A stretch of 64,000 nt of DNA from JAGOUY01 sp964562155 (GCA_964562155.1 CAZLRU010000006.1:1-64000); one strand, 5' to 3'; shown: positions 32,299 through 41,304, numbered from the stretch's first letter. Notes: generated by a model not told the origin, from the letters alone. Made by a program: numbers and translations.

Positions 32299-33714
32299 TT
32301 ATCGGACGCGCACCGTAATGGTTGTAGAGGTAGCAAACGAGCGAGCACCAAGTAGGTCGGTTGCGCTGCCCACGATCTGCAAGGTTCGTGGCTCTGTCCA
32401 GGGTCCGAGGGTGGCTGTGCAGCTAGACAGGACACAGGTTTTTAGCGGGGTGCCATTTAGCAAAAGGTTGGTTTGTTGGATTCCGTCCTCATCATTTGCG
32501 GTGACCGTTACGTTCATTTGCTCCCCCGTGTAGAGACTGTTTTTATCGAGTGCCACTTCTACGATGGGACTGTCATTTGCAACCACGGCAAATGTTTTTG
32601 TTTCAGAGCGAGCGATGGAGCCGTTTCTATCGGCTGCTACTATGAATACACTATGTACCGTTCCTAGAGCGGCTGTTTCCGGTGCTGTGTAACGACATTC
32701 TTGTCGATCAACGCAGCTTCTTACGAGACCGCCATCGAGATAAATATCCAGGTTGTGTGCGAGGAAGTCATTTGTTGCTTGTGCGACGATTTCTCTCGTG
32801 CCATTTGGTTCGATGTCCGGATGTCGAAGAATGAGGTTGGTGTAAGGACTGCCCACGCTTGCCGCGCTAATCCGTAAGCTGGAAGAGGTCATGGTTCCAT
32901 TGTTGCCGTATACTTCTACGCGTGCTTCGTGAGAGCCTTGCGGATCGTTGAGAGGGATGAGGATGTCGCTGGAACAAATATAGTATTCACAGGTGCGTAG
33001 TTCTGTCTGATCTAGATATATCTTGGTGCGTAAGACGAGGTTGGAAGGACTTGCTTCTGTACGTAAGGTGAAGGATTCGCCGTAGTGAGGGTTTGAGGTT
33101 GAGGGTTGAAGCAAGAGGGTGAGCGCAGAAGGGAGTGAAGGGGTTGTGGTAGCGCTTGGAGGAGGTACGGGGGGTGTGGGAAGCGTTGGTGGGGTAGGGA
33201 GTGAAGGTGGAATATTTAGTCCGATGGAATAGGCGTTGTGGAGTTCTTCTGTGCGATTATAGTCATTTTCCGTGATGATGGGTGTACCTATCTGATAGTT
33301 TGCAAAAAAACTATCTGGAATATCATCTATTTGCTGTGCCCAACTGTCTCCGTAGAGAGTGCGCGCCACTGCTTCTGTTTGAATCCAACGCAATACGCTC
33401 CCATGGGCAACGGCATACACTTTTGGGTCGGTTGTGATTTTCACTAACCGTTTTCCTGGACGATATGTTACATTTCCTATTAATGGATAATTGCTGAGCG
33501 CTTGATTATTGACGTTTTCAACCGTCGAAAAATCTTCATACCAAGATTGATAGGTTGCCGCATTTGGAAAAGCGAAGCGTTTTTGGTCTTCTCTGACATA
33601 GTAAATAGATGGTCCGGATGCTTTTATCAGTCTATCAACTGCACCGGCGTGGCTTATTGCGGGTGTCAGGGCTAAGCTCATTCCGAAGAGAAAAAAGAGG
33701 TGCTTTATTTTCAT
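32299..33714 (-). CDS. Exported protein with the same N-terminal domain and Ig-like repeats
   Basis: 471 residues. Signal peptide 1-23 (MKIKHLFFLFGMSLALTPAI). The N-terminal domain (about 27-157: SIYYVREDQKRFAFPN, NVTYRPGKRLVKITTDPKVY, ARTLYGDSW) matches the cupredoxin fusion next door. Then a Pro/Thr-rich linker (about 165-195) and three Ig-like beta-sandwich units, two of which contain a Cys pair (TCEYYIC-like, KTCVLSSC). It ends in Thr/Val-rich strands. Probably a surface structural or adhesive protein. TATACT directly abuts the ATG on the minus strand, which would put transcription start inside the ORF, so the start codon is uncertain. Confidence 0.75.
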   Translation of the reverse strand: MKIKHLFFLFGMSLALTPAISHAGAVDRLIKASGPSIYYVREDQKRFAFPNAATYQSWYEDFSTVENVNNQALSNYPLIGNVTYRPGKRLVKITTDPKVYAVAHGSVLRWIQTEAVARTLYGDSWAQQIDDIPDSFFANYQIGTPIITENDYNRTEELHNAYSIGLNIPPSLPTPPTLPTPPVPPPSATTTPSLPSALTLLLQPSTSNPHYGESFTLRTEASPSNLVLRTKIYLDQTELRTCEYYICSSDILIPLNDPQGSHEARVEVYGNNGTMTSSSLRISAASVGSPYTNLILRHPDIEPNGTREIVAQATNDFLAHNLDIYLDGGLVRSCVDRQECRYTAPETAALGTVHSVFIVAADRNGSIARSETKTFAVVANDSPIVEVALDKNSLYTGEQMNVTVTANDEDGIQQTNLLLNGTPLKTCVLSSCTATLGPWTEPRTLQIVGSATDLLGARSFATSTTITVRVR

Positions 33715-33726
33715 AGTATATGATCG

Positions 33727-34371
33727 TTATCCGTTCAGTTTACCATGAATCATCTCAATGCGCTCTTTGATGGGAGGGTGTTTGAAGATCCAGCTGTTGG
33801 GGCAGATGGCTTCGATACCCGCTTCCAGTAATGCGTCGATGGTATCGTCGTTAATCCCTCCGTCAAAGGCAATGACGGGATGAGGCGTGGTCGAAATGAG
33901 TGCGCGCACCGTCTCGAGCGTGCTTGGAATCATGGCCTGTCCGCTCCAGCCTGGATTTACTCCTAAGACAAGGATGCGATCGATGAGATTTAGGTAGGGG
34001 GTGAGCGCTTCGATTCTTGTTCCGGGGGCGATGGAGAGCCCTACCTCTTTTCCTAGGCTTCGAGTGTATTGAATGAGCGCATGATGATCGATATTGGTCT
34101 CAATGTGCCAAACGGCGCGTTGAAAAGCGGGCACATCTTTCCATGCTTCGATGTGCGATTTTGGATCGGTCACCATCAAATGCAGCTCGAGCTTGTAAGG
34201 AGTATTCCAGGTCTTGATGATGGCTGGGTCGGCCCACGTGGTGTTTGCGTATAATGTGTTGTCCAAGATATCGACCTGCGCCCAGTTTACTAGTCCGTTT
34301 AATGACGTCATTCGTTCTCGAACCGAGGCTTCATCTTGAAGGAGGATGCTGGGGATGAGTTCAGGAGCCAT
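33727..34371 (-). CDS. rpe: Ribulose-phosphate 3-epimerase-like protein
   Basis: 214 residues, TIM-barrel epimerase. ELHLMVTDP matches the VHLMV strand with a metal His; VLGVNPGWSGQ and IAFDGGIN give the phosphate-binding region and the catalytic Asp. The first metal motif, usually HxDxMDGxFVPN, reads QVDILDNTLYANT, so one metal-ligand His is replaced by Gln and the following loop differs. It probably interconverts ribulose- and xylulose-5-phosphate, but activity deserves testing. Overlaps rpiB by 11 bases. Confidence 0.82.
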   Translation of the reverse strand: MAPELIPSILLQDEASVRERMTSLNGLVNWAQVDILDNTLYANTTWADPAIIKTWNTPYKLELHLMVTDPKSHIEAWKDVPAFQRAVWHIETNIDHHALIQYTRSLGKEVGLSIAPGTRIEALTPYLNLIDRILVLGVNPGWSGQAMIPSTLETVRALISTTPHPVIAFDGGINDDTIDALLEAGIEAICPNSWIFKHPPIKERIEMIHGKLNG

Positions 34372-34804
34372 ATTCGTCGAGTTGCTGTAAGCGTCGTAAG
34401 CGTCGTTCGGCTAGGTCTTCTTTTGTCTCAAGCCATGCCGTGATAAAGGATTGAGCTTTCTCGATATTCAATTCATCTGCTCCTAGGCACAGCACGTTTA
34501 CGTGGTTATGTTCCTTGGCTTGGGCAATTTCCTGTAAGGAGTGTGCAGTGGCGGCTCGAATTCCTTTAAACCGATTAGCGGCAATGGCTACGCCAATACC
34601 TGAGCCACAGACAAGGATGCCGTTTGCGTTCTCTTGTTTTACTTGTTTAGCAAGATTTTGGCTGATTAAGGGAAAATCAATACTTCCGTCTGTGTTTGGT
34701 GTGGGGGTGAGATCAGCCGCTTCCAGTCCTTGTTTTTTTAGAAATGTGAGGAGACCGTTTTTTAAGGCGATGCCTCGGTGATCGCTGGCGATAAACATCT
34801 TCAT
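34361..34804 (-). CDS. rpiB: Ribose-5-phosphate isomerase B
   Basis: 147 residues from the ATG at 34804 (the next frame-mate ATG lies upstream of a plausible start). ASDHRGIALK opens the LacAB/RpiB fold, VCGSGIGVAIAANRFKGIRAA contains the active-site Cys (CGSG) and the anion-binding loop, and EHNHVNVLCLGA completes it. It isomerises ribose- and ribulose-5-phosphate. First gene of the rpiB-rpe pair. Confidence 0.93.
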   Translation of the reverse strand: MKMFIASDHRGIALKNGLLTFLKKQGLEAADLTPTPNTDGSIDFPLISQNLAKQVKQENANGILVCGSGIGVAIAANRFKGIRAATAHSLQEIAQAKEHNHVNVLCLGADELNIEKAQSFITAWLETKEDLAERRLRRLQQLDEYGS

Positions 34805-34878
34805 ATGTTTTGAGGATAGCATACGAGCCTCTTTTTGCCTTGACCAATCTGTTATTTCGTCGCATTCTTATCAAATCT

Positions 34879-37806
34879 ATGTCGACCCCTCCTTCTTCAA
34901 ATCCTCCCTCTCTGTTTGCAGGGATAGAGCAAGAAATGCTGGCTTTTTGGGAAAAAGAGCGCGTTTTTGAGCGTTCACTTGAGGAGCGGCCTGAAAGTAA
35001 GGGCTATGTTTTTTATGATGGACCACCGTTTGCGACGGGGTTGCCTCATTACGGACACTTAATGTTATCGGCGATTAAGGACGCCGTGGGTCGTTATTGG
35101 ACCATGAAGGGGTATAAAGTGCCTCGGCGTTGGGGGTGGGATTGTCATGGATTGCCGATTGAAAATTTGATTGAAAAAGAGCTTAAGCTCAAGTCCAAAC
35201 GTGATATTGAAGCTATTGGGGTCGGTACGTTTACCGCTGCGTGCCGTCAATCGGTGTTTACCTATGAAAAAGAGTGGGAGAAGTATGTAGAACGGATTGG
35301 GCGCTGGGTGGATTTTAAGCACTCTTTTAAGACCATGGATAACAGCTACATCGAATCGGTGTGGTGGGTCTTTTCTGAATTGTATAAAAAGGAGTACGTG
35401 TATAAAGGGGTGCGTGTGTCTCTCTATTGTCCACGGTGTGCAACTCCGCTTTCGAATTTTGAGGTAGCGATGGGAAATTCGTACGTTGAGCACGAAGATC
35501 CTGCCGTCTTTATTAAATTCCCGACGGTTGAGGATCCTAAGACTTTCTTTTTGGCTTGGACGACGACGCCTTGGAGCTTGCCCGGGAATACGGGGCTCAC
35601 CGTTCATCCTGAGCTTGTGTATGTTGCGGCCAAAATGAATTCGACCGGTGAAACACTTATATTCGCCGAAGCGCGACAGACGGATGTTTTGAAGGAGGCT
35701 GGTGCTTTTGAGTTGGTGGGTCGTTGGAAGGGGAGCGAATTGATCGGTCGTCGCTATCAAGCGCTTTATCCTCATATATCGGTTGAAGGGGACGCTTTTC
35801 GGGTTGTGGCGGGTGCGCATGTGTCAGCGGAAGATGGAACGGGAATTGTGCATACGGCCCCTGCGTTCGGTGAAGAAGATTTACAGATGTCGCGCGAGCA
35901 TGGATTGCCTGTGCTCGATACCATTGATGAAGAGGGGAAGATGCGCGAGACGGTTTCATTTGTGGCTGGTATGGGTCGTCATGAAGCGAATCAGCCTATT
36001 TTGGAGGAGCTTACGGGTCGCGGATTGGTCTATCGTGCTGAAACAATCACGCACAGCGTCCCCGTTTGTTATCGTTGTAATACATTATTGTTGTATAAAG
36101 CTCAGCCGGCTTGGTTTATCGATATTACCAAGCTCAAGCCTAACTTGCTTAAGACGGCCAAGAAGATTAACTGGCATCCTGAGCATATAAAGGAGGGGCG
36201 TTTCGGGAAGGGGTTGGAGTCGGCGCCTGATTGGAATATTTCTCGGAGTCGGTATTGGGGATCGCCTATGCCTATTTGGGAATGTAAGGATTGTGACGCG
36301 CGCACCATCGTTGGCTCGATCGCGGAATTAACTAAATTGGCTAAGGAGCCGGAGAAGATTGCGGGCATGGATTTACATCGTCCGTTTATTGATGAGGTAA
36401 TACTTGCGTGTTCGTGCGGTGGCGAGCAGACGCGTATCCCTGAGGTGTTTGATTGTTGGGTCGAGTCTGGGAGCATGCCGGTCGCTTCTTTGCATTATCC
36501 GTTTGAGAACAAAAAGAGTTTTGAGGAACGCTTTCCGGCTGATTTTATTGTGGAGGGTCAGGATCAGACGCGGGCTTGGTTTTATACCTTGCACGTGATT
36601 GCTACGGCCTTGTTCGATAAGCCGGCCTTTAAGGATGTGGTAGTGACCGGAATGGTGCTGGCTGAAGATGGGCGTAAAATGTCAAAAAGTCTCAAGAATT
36701 ACCCGGATCCATTTAAGGTGTTTGAGACGTACGGCGCGGATGCGTTGCGCGCGTATCTTCTCACGTCTCCAATTGTGGAGGCGGATTCCCTCAATTTTGC
36801 TGAACGTGACGTGCAAAGCATGGTGCGTGGATTTTTGAATCTGGTTTGGAATGTGAAGGTCTTCTATGAGACGTATGCTCCTTCACGTCTTGCGCTCAGT
36901 AAGCCGCGCAGTGCACATGTTCTTGATCGTTGGTTGTTTTCTCGTTTGACGGAGTTAACCAAAGAGGTGACTCAGCATATGGATGGGTACGAGCTGATGC
37001 GAGCGAGTCGTCCGTTGCGTGGGTTTGTTGATGATTTGTCTACATGGTGGTTGCGTCGTTCTCGTGATCGGATTAAATCCGATAATGAGTTTGAACGGAT
37101 GGACGCGTTAAAGACCTTGCGTGAAGTGTTGGAAGAGTTGGTCAAGCTTATGGCCCCATTTACGCCGTTTTTAGCCGATAAAGTGTATCAAGATATTGGG
37201 GGGAAGAAGATGTCCGTTCATCTTGAGTCTTGGCCCAAGCTGGAAGAGAATCTCCTGAATGAGCGGCTCGCTTTGGATATGGCTTGGGTACGAAACGTTG
37301 CTTCGCGTGCGCATGAATTACGAGCGGAAGCGAAACTTGCGGTCCGTCAGACCCTTGCGTCCGTGATTGTTACGGTGCGTGAAGCGGAAGAAGCGCAGCG
37401 TCTCATGCGTCAGACGGATTTACTCTCTCTTTTGCGAGATGAGGTTAATGTTGAAGAGGTGCGCGTGGTGAACGGCGTTCTTGAGGGGGCAGATGTGTTT
37501 CAGGTGCAGCTGGATATGGTGATTACTCCGGCTTTGCGACATAAGGGGTATCGTCGAGAGTTTATCCGTCATGTTATGAATGCTCGTAAAGAAGCGGGTC
37601 TGAAACCTACCGATCGTGTCCGTTTACACGTTGTTTTACCGACGGGTGAGCTTCATACGGTTTTATCCACGGATGTAGATAGTCTGGTAAAAGATGTTCG
37701 CGCTGAGGAGCTCATGTTTGTTGAAGCGCTTCCTACAGAAGTCTTCATTACTCAGCGGATTAAGATTGATGAGCAGCCATTATCATTTGCATTGATCTCG
37801 ATTTAG
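34879..37806 (+). CDS. ileS: Isoleucyl-tRNA synthetase, IleRS2-like
   Basis: 975 residues from ATG 34879. Class I motifs: GLPHYGHLM (HIGH equivalent HYGH) and DGRKMSKSLKN (KMSKS). DGPPFATGLPHYGH and WGWDCHGLPIE resemble the eukaryote-like IleRS2 branch, whereas E. coli type has YANGxIHIGH. The editing domain has TTTPWSLPGN and DGTGIVHTAPAFGEED, and zinc-type Cys clusters occur (CPRC, CYRC, CKDC). IleRS2 enzymes are often mupirocin-tolerant. Monocistronic; divergent from rpiB. Confidence 0.95.
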   Translation: MSTPPSSNPPSLFAGIEQEMLAFWEKERVFERSLEERPESKGYVFYDGPPFATGLPHYGHLMLSAIKDAVGRYWTMKGYKVPRRWGWDCHGLPIENLIEKELKLKSKRDIEAIGVGTFTAACRQSVFTYEKEWEKYVERIGRWVDFKHSFKTMDNSYIESVWWVFSELYKKEYVYKGVRVSLYCPRCATPLSNFEVAMGNSYVEHEDPAVFIKFPTVEDPKTFFLAWTTTPWSLPGNTGLTVHPELVYVAAKMNSTGETLIFAEARQTDVLKEAGAFELVGRWKGSELIGRRYQALYPHISVEGDAFRVVAGAHVSAEDGTGIVHTAPAFGEEDLQMSREHGLPVLDTIDEEGKMRETVSFVAGMGRHEANQPILEELTGRGLVYRAETITHSVPVCYRCNTLLLYKAQPAWFIDITKLKPNLLKTAKKINWHPEHIKEGRFGKGLESAPDWNISRSRYWGSPMPIWECKDCDARTIVGSIAELTKLAKEPEKIAGMDLHRPFIDEVILACSCGGEQTRIPEVFDCWVESGSMPVASLHYPFENKKSFEERFPADFIVEGQDQTRAWFYTLHVIATALFDKPAFKDVVVTGMVLAEDGRKMSKSLKNYPDPFKVFETYGADALRAYLLTSPIVEADSLNFAERDVQSMVRGFLNLVWNVKVFYETYAPSRLALSKPRSAHVLDRWLFSRLTELTKEVTQHMDGYELMRASRPLRGFVDDLSTWWLRRSRDRIKSDNEFERMDALKTLREVLEELVKLMAPFTPFLADKVYQDIGGKKMSVHLESWPKLEENLLNERLALDMAWVRNVASRAHELRAEAKLAVRQTLASVIVTVREAEEAQRLMRQTDLLSLLRDEVNVEEVRVVNGVLEGADVFQVQLDMVITPALRHKGYRREFIRHVMNARKEAGLKPTDRVRLHVVLPTGELHTVLSTDVDSLVKDVRAEELMFVEALPTEVFITQRIKIDEQPLSFALISI

Positions 37807-37845
37807 ACCGGAAAAGAGGATTTTGTGATATAGTATTTTTAATCT

Positions 37846-38676
37846 ATGTCGTCTTCTTTTTATCGCGTAGGTGGATCATTATTAGCTTTGAGTTTATTGG
37901 GCATTGGTTGTTCTCCTTCTACGGGTCCTACGGCTCCCACTTCTACAACTACGCCATCTTCGCGTGTTGGTTCTCCTGCGGCGGTCGGAACGGTTGAATC
38001 CGCGGATTCACTCATTCTTCCTAGCGCACCCACTGGAAGTGCCTCTTGTGATCATCCTTATTATCCTCTACGACGTGGATATGTTGTTCGCTACCAGACC
38101 TCGGGTGGTGGCGCACCTGTGAGCCACTATCGATCAGAGGTGACGGATGTTCGTCCTGGTGCTGCGACGTTGAAAGCGTACTTTGATTCTGGTTTGGAGG
38201 TTGGGCAAACGTATGCCTGTCAGCCGGGTGGGGCGCTATTAGCTACTGCCTATGTAGAGATGCCTACTGCGGGTCGTCGTGCAAATCTTATTACACGCTC
38301 CTCTGAGGGCCCGTATTTGCCTGCCGATTTTCAAGTCGGTTCTCGTTGGACGCAGCGTTTTGAGACCTTGGCACGTACCGAGGCGGGGAGCGAGGAGGCA
38401 AAAATGCCTGATTTACAGATGCTTATTACTATTACACATGAAGCGGTAGCGGAAGAATCGGTTACAGTTCCCGCTGGTTCGTATCAGGCGATTAAGGTGA
38501 GAAGTGTTATGAAGGCTAATGTTGCTTCCGCGGACGCTCCTCTTGTTGGGGATGGAAGTGTTTTTGCTCAATCCACCGAATGGTGGGTGAGAGGGGTGGG
38601 CTTGGTAAAGACGCAGGCTGATTCTCCGAGTGCTTCGGCCATGACAGTGGAAGCGGAGGCTGTTACTATTCCATAG
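37846..38676 (+). CDS. Putative lipoprotein
   Basis: 276 residues. N-terminal hydrophobic stretch followed by the lipobox LLGIGC (Cys at about residue 22), then a Thr/Ser/Pro-rich linker, and a C-terminal beta-rich domain with VTVPAGSYQAIKVRS and STEWWVRGVGLVK, a pattern seen in exported proteins of the DUF3108-like kind. Function unknown. A TATAGT box lies 12 bases before the ATG. The small membrane protein gene follows after 3 bases. Confidence 0.75.
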   Translation: MSSSFYRVGGSLLALSLLGIGCSPSTGPTAPTSTTTPSSRVGSPAAVGTVESADSLILPSAPTGSASCDHPYYPLRRGYVVRYQTSGGGAPVSHYRSEVTDVRPGAATLKAYFDSGLEVGQTYACQPGGALLATAYVEMPTAGRRANLITRSSEGPYLPADFQVGSRWTQRFETLARTEAGSEEAKMPDLQMLITITHEAVAEESVTVPAGSYQAIKVRSVMKANVASADAPLVGDGSVFAQSTEWWVRGVGLVKTQADSPSASAMTVEAEAVTIP

Positions 38677-38679
38677 CGT

Positions 38680-38961
38680 ATGTCTGGTATTTTAACCTTG
38701 TTGATTGCATTTTTTGTCTTGTTGGCAGCGATTGCAATGAAGATTGTGGCTAAAACGGGAGATTCTCGCCTCGTTTTTAAGCTGTCGGTGGGAGGATTTC
38801 TCTTGTTGTATATCTTGGCGGCGTTTGCCATCTCTTATTTAAATCCGACGTTGCCAAAGGCTAATGTGGAGTCTTTTTCTGGCTTGGTGAAACCTTCTGT
38901 ACAAACAACCAGCGATCCGTTGCCGGTGGCTCCTAATCAAGACGTTATTATTCGACAGTAA
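38680..38961 (+). CDS. Small two-helix membrane protein
   Basis: 93 residues, not recognised. Hydrophobic segments at about 3-22 and 34-54 joined by a basic loop (KIVAKTGDSRLVFK); the polar C-terminal tail of about 38 residues ends in VIIRQ. Cotranscribed with the lipoprotein gene 3 bases upstream, so the two may act together at the membrane. Confidence 0.65.
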   Translation: MSGILTLLIAFFVLLAAIAMKIVAKTGDSRLVFKLSVGGFLLLYILAAFAISYLNPTLPKANVESFSGLVKPSVQTTSDPLPVAPNQDVIIRQ

Positions 38962-38974
38962 GGACGTTGTTTTT

Positions 38975-40315
38975 TTACACGATCAGCGGCAGGTTGGCGA
39001 CGGGGACCGGATTGCCTGTTATGACGCTTTCAATGCGGTAGGCTCCATGCGTCGGGGCTTCGATATACCCATTCCAAGCGAAGCGTGCGAGACCGCCAGA
39101 ATTGATCCAATCGAATAGCCATTCATTCGTGTATTGAGGGTCGTATTGTGGCATCCCTCCGCCGACGCTTTGCAGCCAAATACGATTAAAATCTTCCTGA
39201 GAGCCAATTGAGGGGGCGATGATGATGGGAAGACCGAGTCCAGTGTAGAAGGAGAGCTCGCTGGGTTTTGTCCAGAGAATATCCGTTGTTCGGAGGGTTT
39301 GTTGGAAATCGAGAAAGTACTCGCGACGGTTTGTGTACGTGTGTAGTCGGATGGCGGTACCCACCAATCGTTTTAAGCCGAGTTTTTTTAGGCCATCTAA
39401 GTAGTAATTGGCGATCGGTTTGTGGGTGCCTACCTCTAAATTAATCCGTAGCCGTTTTTGGAGGAGTGGTTTATGTAGGCTCTCGACAATGTCTAGTCCG
39501 AGTTGTTTTTGGGCACCTGCTCCGCCTACGCAGAAGGTAAGGGTGAGAGGACGTTTTGATTTGAGGTTGCACAAACGTGGACCGAGTTCACGTGAGAGCG
39601 TTTCTGCGTATTTTTGTGTGAAGATGCCTTGAGGGTCTAGGTGACAGAGTCGTTCCGCAAGGTCGTGTTTAACGATCTTTGCTTCTGGTCCGCCAATCAG
39701 GGTTTTTGGTAAAGGAAATCCGGTTAAAAAGATGCGTTCACGCGGAACACCGTATAGTTGTAAGCGTTCGACTACTCGGCCATTGGGAGCGAAGTAATTG
39801 ATGCGACTGCGTTTAGGGTCGAGCGGTACCCAGGCGCGGCTTACGTCTGAGTCACAGAGCACTAGGTAAATTTCCCCAGGGTAATCAAATACTTCTGCGG
39901 CAAAGGCGGGTAAGAAAAATGTTGAGATAAAGGGCAGGCGACCGTTGCGACGCGTGAGTCGTTCGATCAGATCTTTACCGAGCTGGTGTTTTTCTATGAG
40001 ACGATAACTTTCGATAACCTGAAGGCTGGGTTCGCTTAGATCGCGACGGGGATAGAAAGAGGGAATCTTTTGAAAGTGATCCATGAGATCGAACAGATTT
40101 TGTCCGACCATGGGAACGGGTTGTAGGCGTGAGAAAAACTCGTAGAGACTACGCGTACTTTTCCAGCGCGCGCGATCCGTTGCCGGGATGCCTGGATAGT
40201 CATTAGCAACAATAATATCGCCGTAGGCTAATTCTTTTAGGCCAAAGGCGGCACGTTCGTGCCCAAATCCCATGTTGATGGCAACTACCCAGGCTTTGTG
40301 TAAAGAGCGCGGCAT
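38975..40315 (-). CDS. GT-B-like putative glycosyltransferase
   Basis: 446 residues. INMGFGHERAAFGLKEL at the N-terminus resembles the glycine/histidine loop of MurG/MGDG-synthase-type GT-B enzymes. The second half has FCVGGAGAQKQL, LEVGTHKP and WTKPSELSFYTGLGLPIII, corresponding to the donor-binding site where family members have KPG/E. Substrate unknown, plausibly a lipid or surface glycan. I could not place it in a named family. It has a CTCGATA-class promoter and is followed by a converging two-gene unit. Confidence 0.6.
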   Translation of the reverse strand: MPRSLHKAWVVAINMGFGHERAAFGLKELAYGDIIVANDYPGIPATDRARWKSTRSLYEFFSRLQPVPMVGQNLFDLMDHFQKIPSFYPRRDLSEPSLQVIESYRLIEKHQLGKDLIERLTRRNGRLPFISTFFLPAFAAEVFDYPGEIYLVLCDSDVSRAWVPLDPKRSRINYFAPNGRVVERLQLYGVPRERIFLTGFPLPKTLIGGPEAKIVKHDLAERLCHLDPQGIFTQKYAETLSRELGPRLCNLKSKRPLTLTFCVGGAGAQKQLGLDIVESLHKPLLQKRLRINLEVGTHKPIANYYLDGLKKLGLKRLVGTAIRLHTYTNRREYFLDFQQTLRTTDILWTKPSELSFYTGLGLPIIIAPSIGSQEDFNRIWLQSVGGGMPQYDPQYTNEWLFDWINSGGLARFAWNGYIEAPTHGAYRIESVITGNPVPVANLPLIV

Positions 40316-40322
40316 GACGATA

Positions 40323-40351
40323 AGTATACAGTATTGAGTATAGAGTATCGA
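40323..40351 (-). promoter_or_regulatory. CTCGATA-class promoter
   Basis: Minus strand: TCGATA (complement of 40346-40351), exactly 17 bases, TATACT (40323-40328), then 7 bases to the ATG at 40315. Confidence 0.65.
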
Positions 40352-40361
40352 GTAGATCGTT

Positions 40362-40847
40362 TTAGTCGGTCTTTTTGTATTCGTAGAGAAAGGCCGGATC
40401 TTTGTAGGGTTTGAATCCGAGGCGTTGGTACAGGCGTTGAGCGGAGTGATTATCCGGAGAGGTGACGAGATAGAAGCCTACTGCATCGTACGGTTGTTCT
40501 TTTAGTAGCGATTCAATCAGGTGGGTGCCGATGCCTTGATCACGGTGTTCTGGTTTTAGAAAGAGCTCGTCAATCGTCACAATATTTCCTCCGAATTCAT
40601 TAGCCCAAAATACGACGAGAATGGTGTACCCGATCACTTTTTTTTCTTGCTCTAACATATACACGCCGCCTTTTTCCGGGTGTTGGAGGAATTCGCGAAG
40701 TGTTTTTTTGCACGTATCTGTGTCGAGGACTTGACGATGATCCTCTTTATAAAGCTGAGAGACAAGTTCGGCGAAGATTGCCTCATCTTTGATCGTTGCA
40801 GATCTGCGTGTATAGGTGGGTGGGGTTGATGTTGATGAAGATGCCAT
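40362..40847 (-). CDS. GNAT-family N-acetyltransferase
   Basis: 161 residues. The acetyl-CoA-binding motif A is recognisable in IDELFLKPEHRDQGIGTHLI (R/QxxGxG/A), followed by FYLVTSPDNHSAQRLYQRLGF, the motif B strand-helix. Acceptor unknown; the class covers aminoglycosides, peptides and polyamines. The N-terminal ~17 residues are a Ser/Thr/Pro-rich extension. Last gene of a minus-strand run starting at 42457. Confidence 0.85.
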   Translation of the reverse strand: MASSSTSTPPTYTRRSATIKDEAIFAELVSQLYKEDHRQVLDTDTCKKTLREFLQHPEKGGVYMLEQEKKVIGYTILVVFWANEFGGNIVTIDELFLKPEHRDQGIGTHLIESLLKEQPYDAVGFYLVTSPDNHSAQRLYQRLGFKPYKDPAFLYEYKKTD

Positions 40848-40853
40848 ACCGGC

Positions 40854-41303
40854 CTACTTCTTTGAGTTTTTAACGTCTTTCTTTTCTCGGGAGGATTTTG
40901 GTTTTTTTTCTTCATCCATGGAGATTTCTTCTACGTAGAGATCGAATCGCTCCTCGTAGCGTTTTTCGACGAGCGCTTCTTGTTGGTCTTTATCCATGTA
41001 TTTCCGTTCTCGGCCAAGTTCTTTTTGAATTTCCTGTTCAGCGCGATGCCAAGCCCACTCTTCGGTGAAAGAGTGCCAGCTGTGTTCCCAGAGCTCATCT
41101 TCGACTTGATGAAAAAGTGTGTGCGCCTCTTCTTCATTCATGCGCAGGAGTGTTTCGATGCGGTCGAGGAGGAGTGGTGGGCCTATGCTTTCGAGGCCTT
41201 GGGTTTGGCGCAGTTTATCTTCCATGAGCCAGCGCGCTAATAGCGCTCGATGGATATCGAGGAGGTCGGATTTGCGGAGTTGGAGGTAGGCGAATTCTTC
41301 CAT
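40854..41303 (-). CDS. Hypothetical charged helical protein
   Basis: 149 residues, not recognised. Very rich in Glu, Lys and Trp/His (EDELWEHSWHSFTEEWAWHR), with long amphipathic helices and a Lys-rich tail; no membrane helix. It sits 1 base behind the pseudopilin-like gene and 6 bases ahead of the acetyltransferase, so the operon is tight. Confidence 0.65.
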   Translation of the reverse strand: MEEFAYLQLRKSDLLDIHRALLARWLMEDKLRQTQGLESIGPPLLLDRIETLLRMNEEEAHTLFHQVEDELWEHSWHSFTEEWAWHRAEQEIQKELGRERKYMDKDQQEALVEKRYEERFDLYVEEISMDEEKKPKSSREKKDVKNSKK

Positions 41304-41304
41304 A

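Noticed and set aside
35065..35820. Open frame of 251 codons on the minus strand inside ileS
   Set aside because: Shadow of ileS; no domain or start signal.
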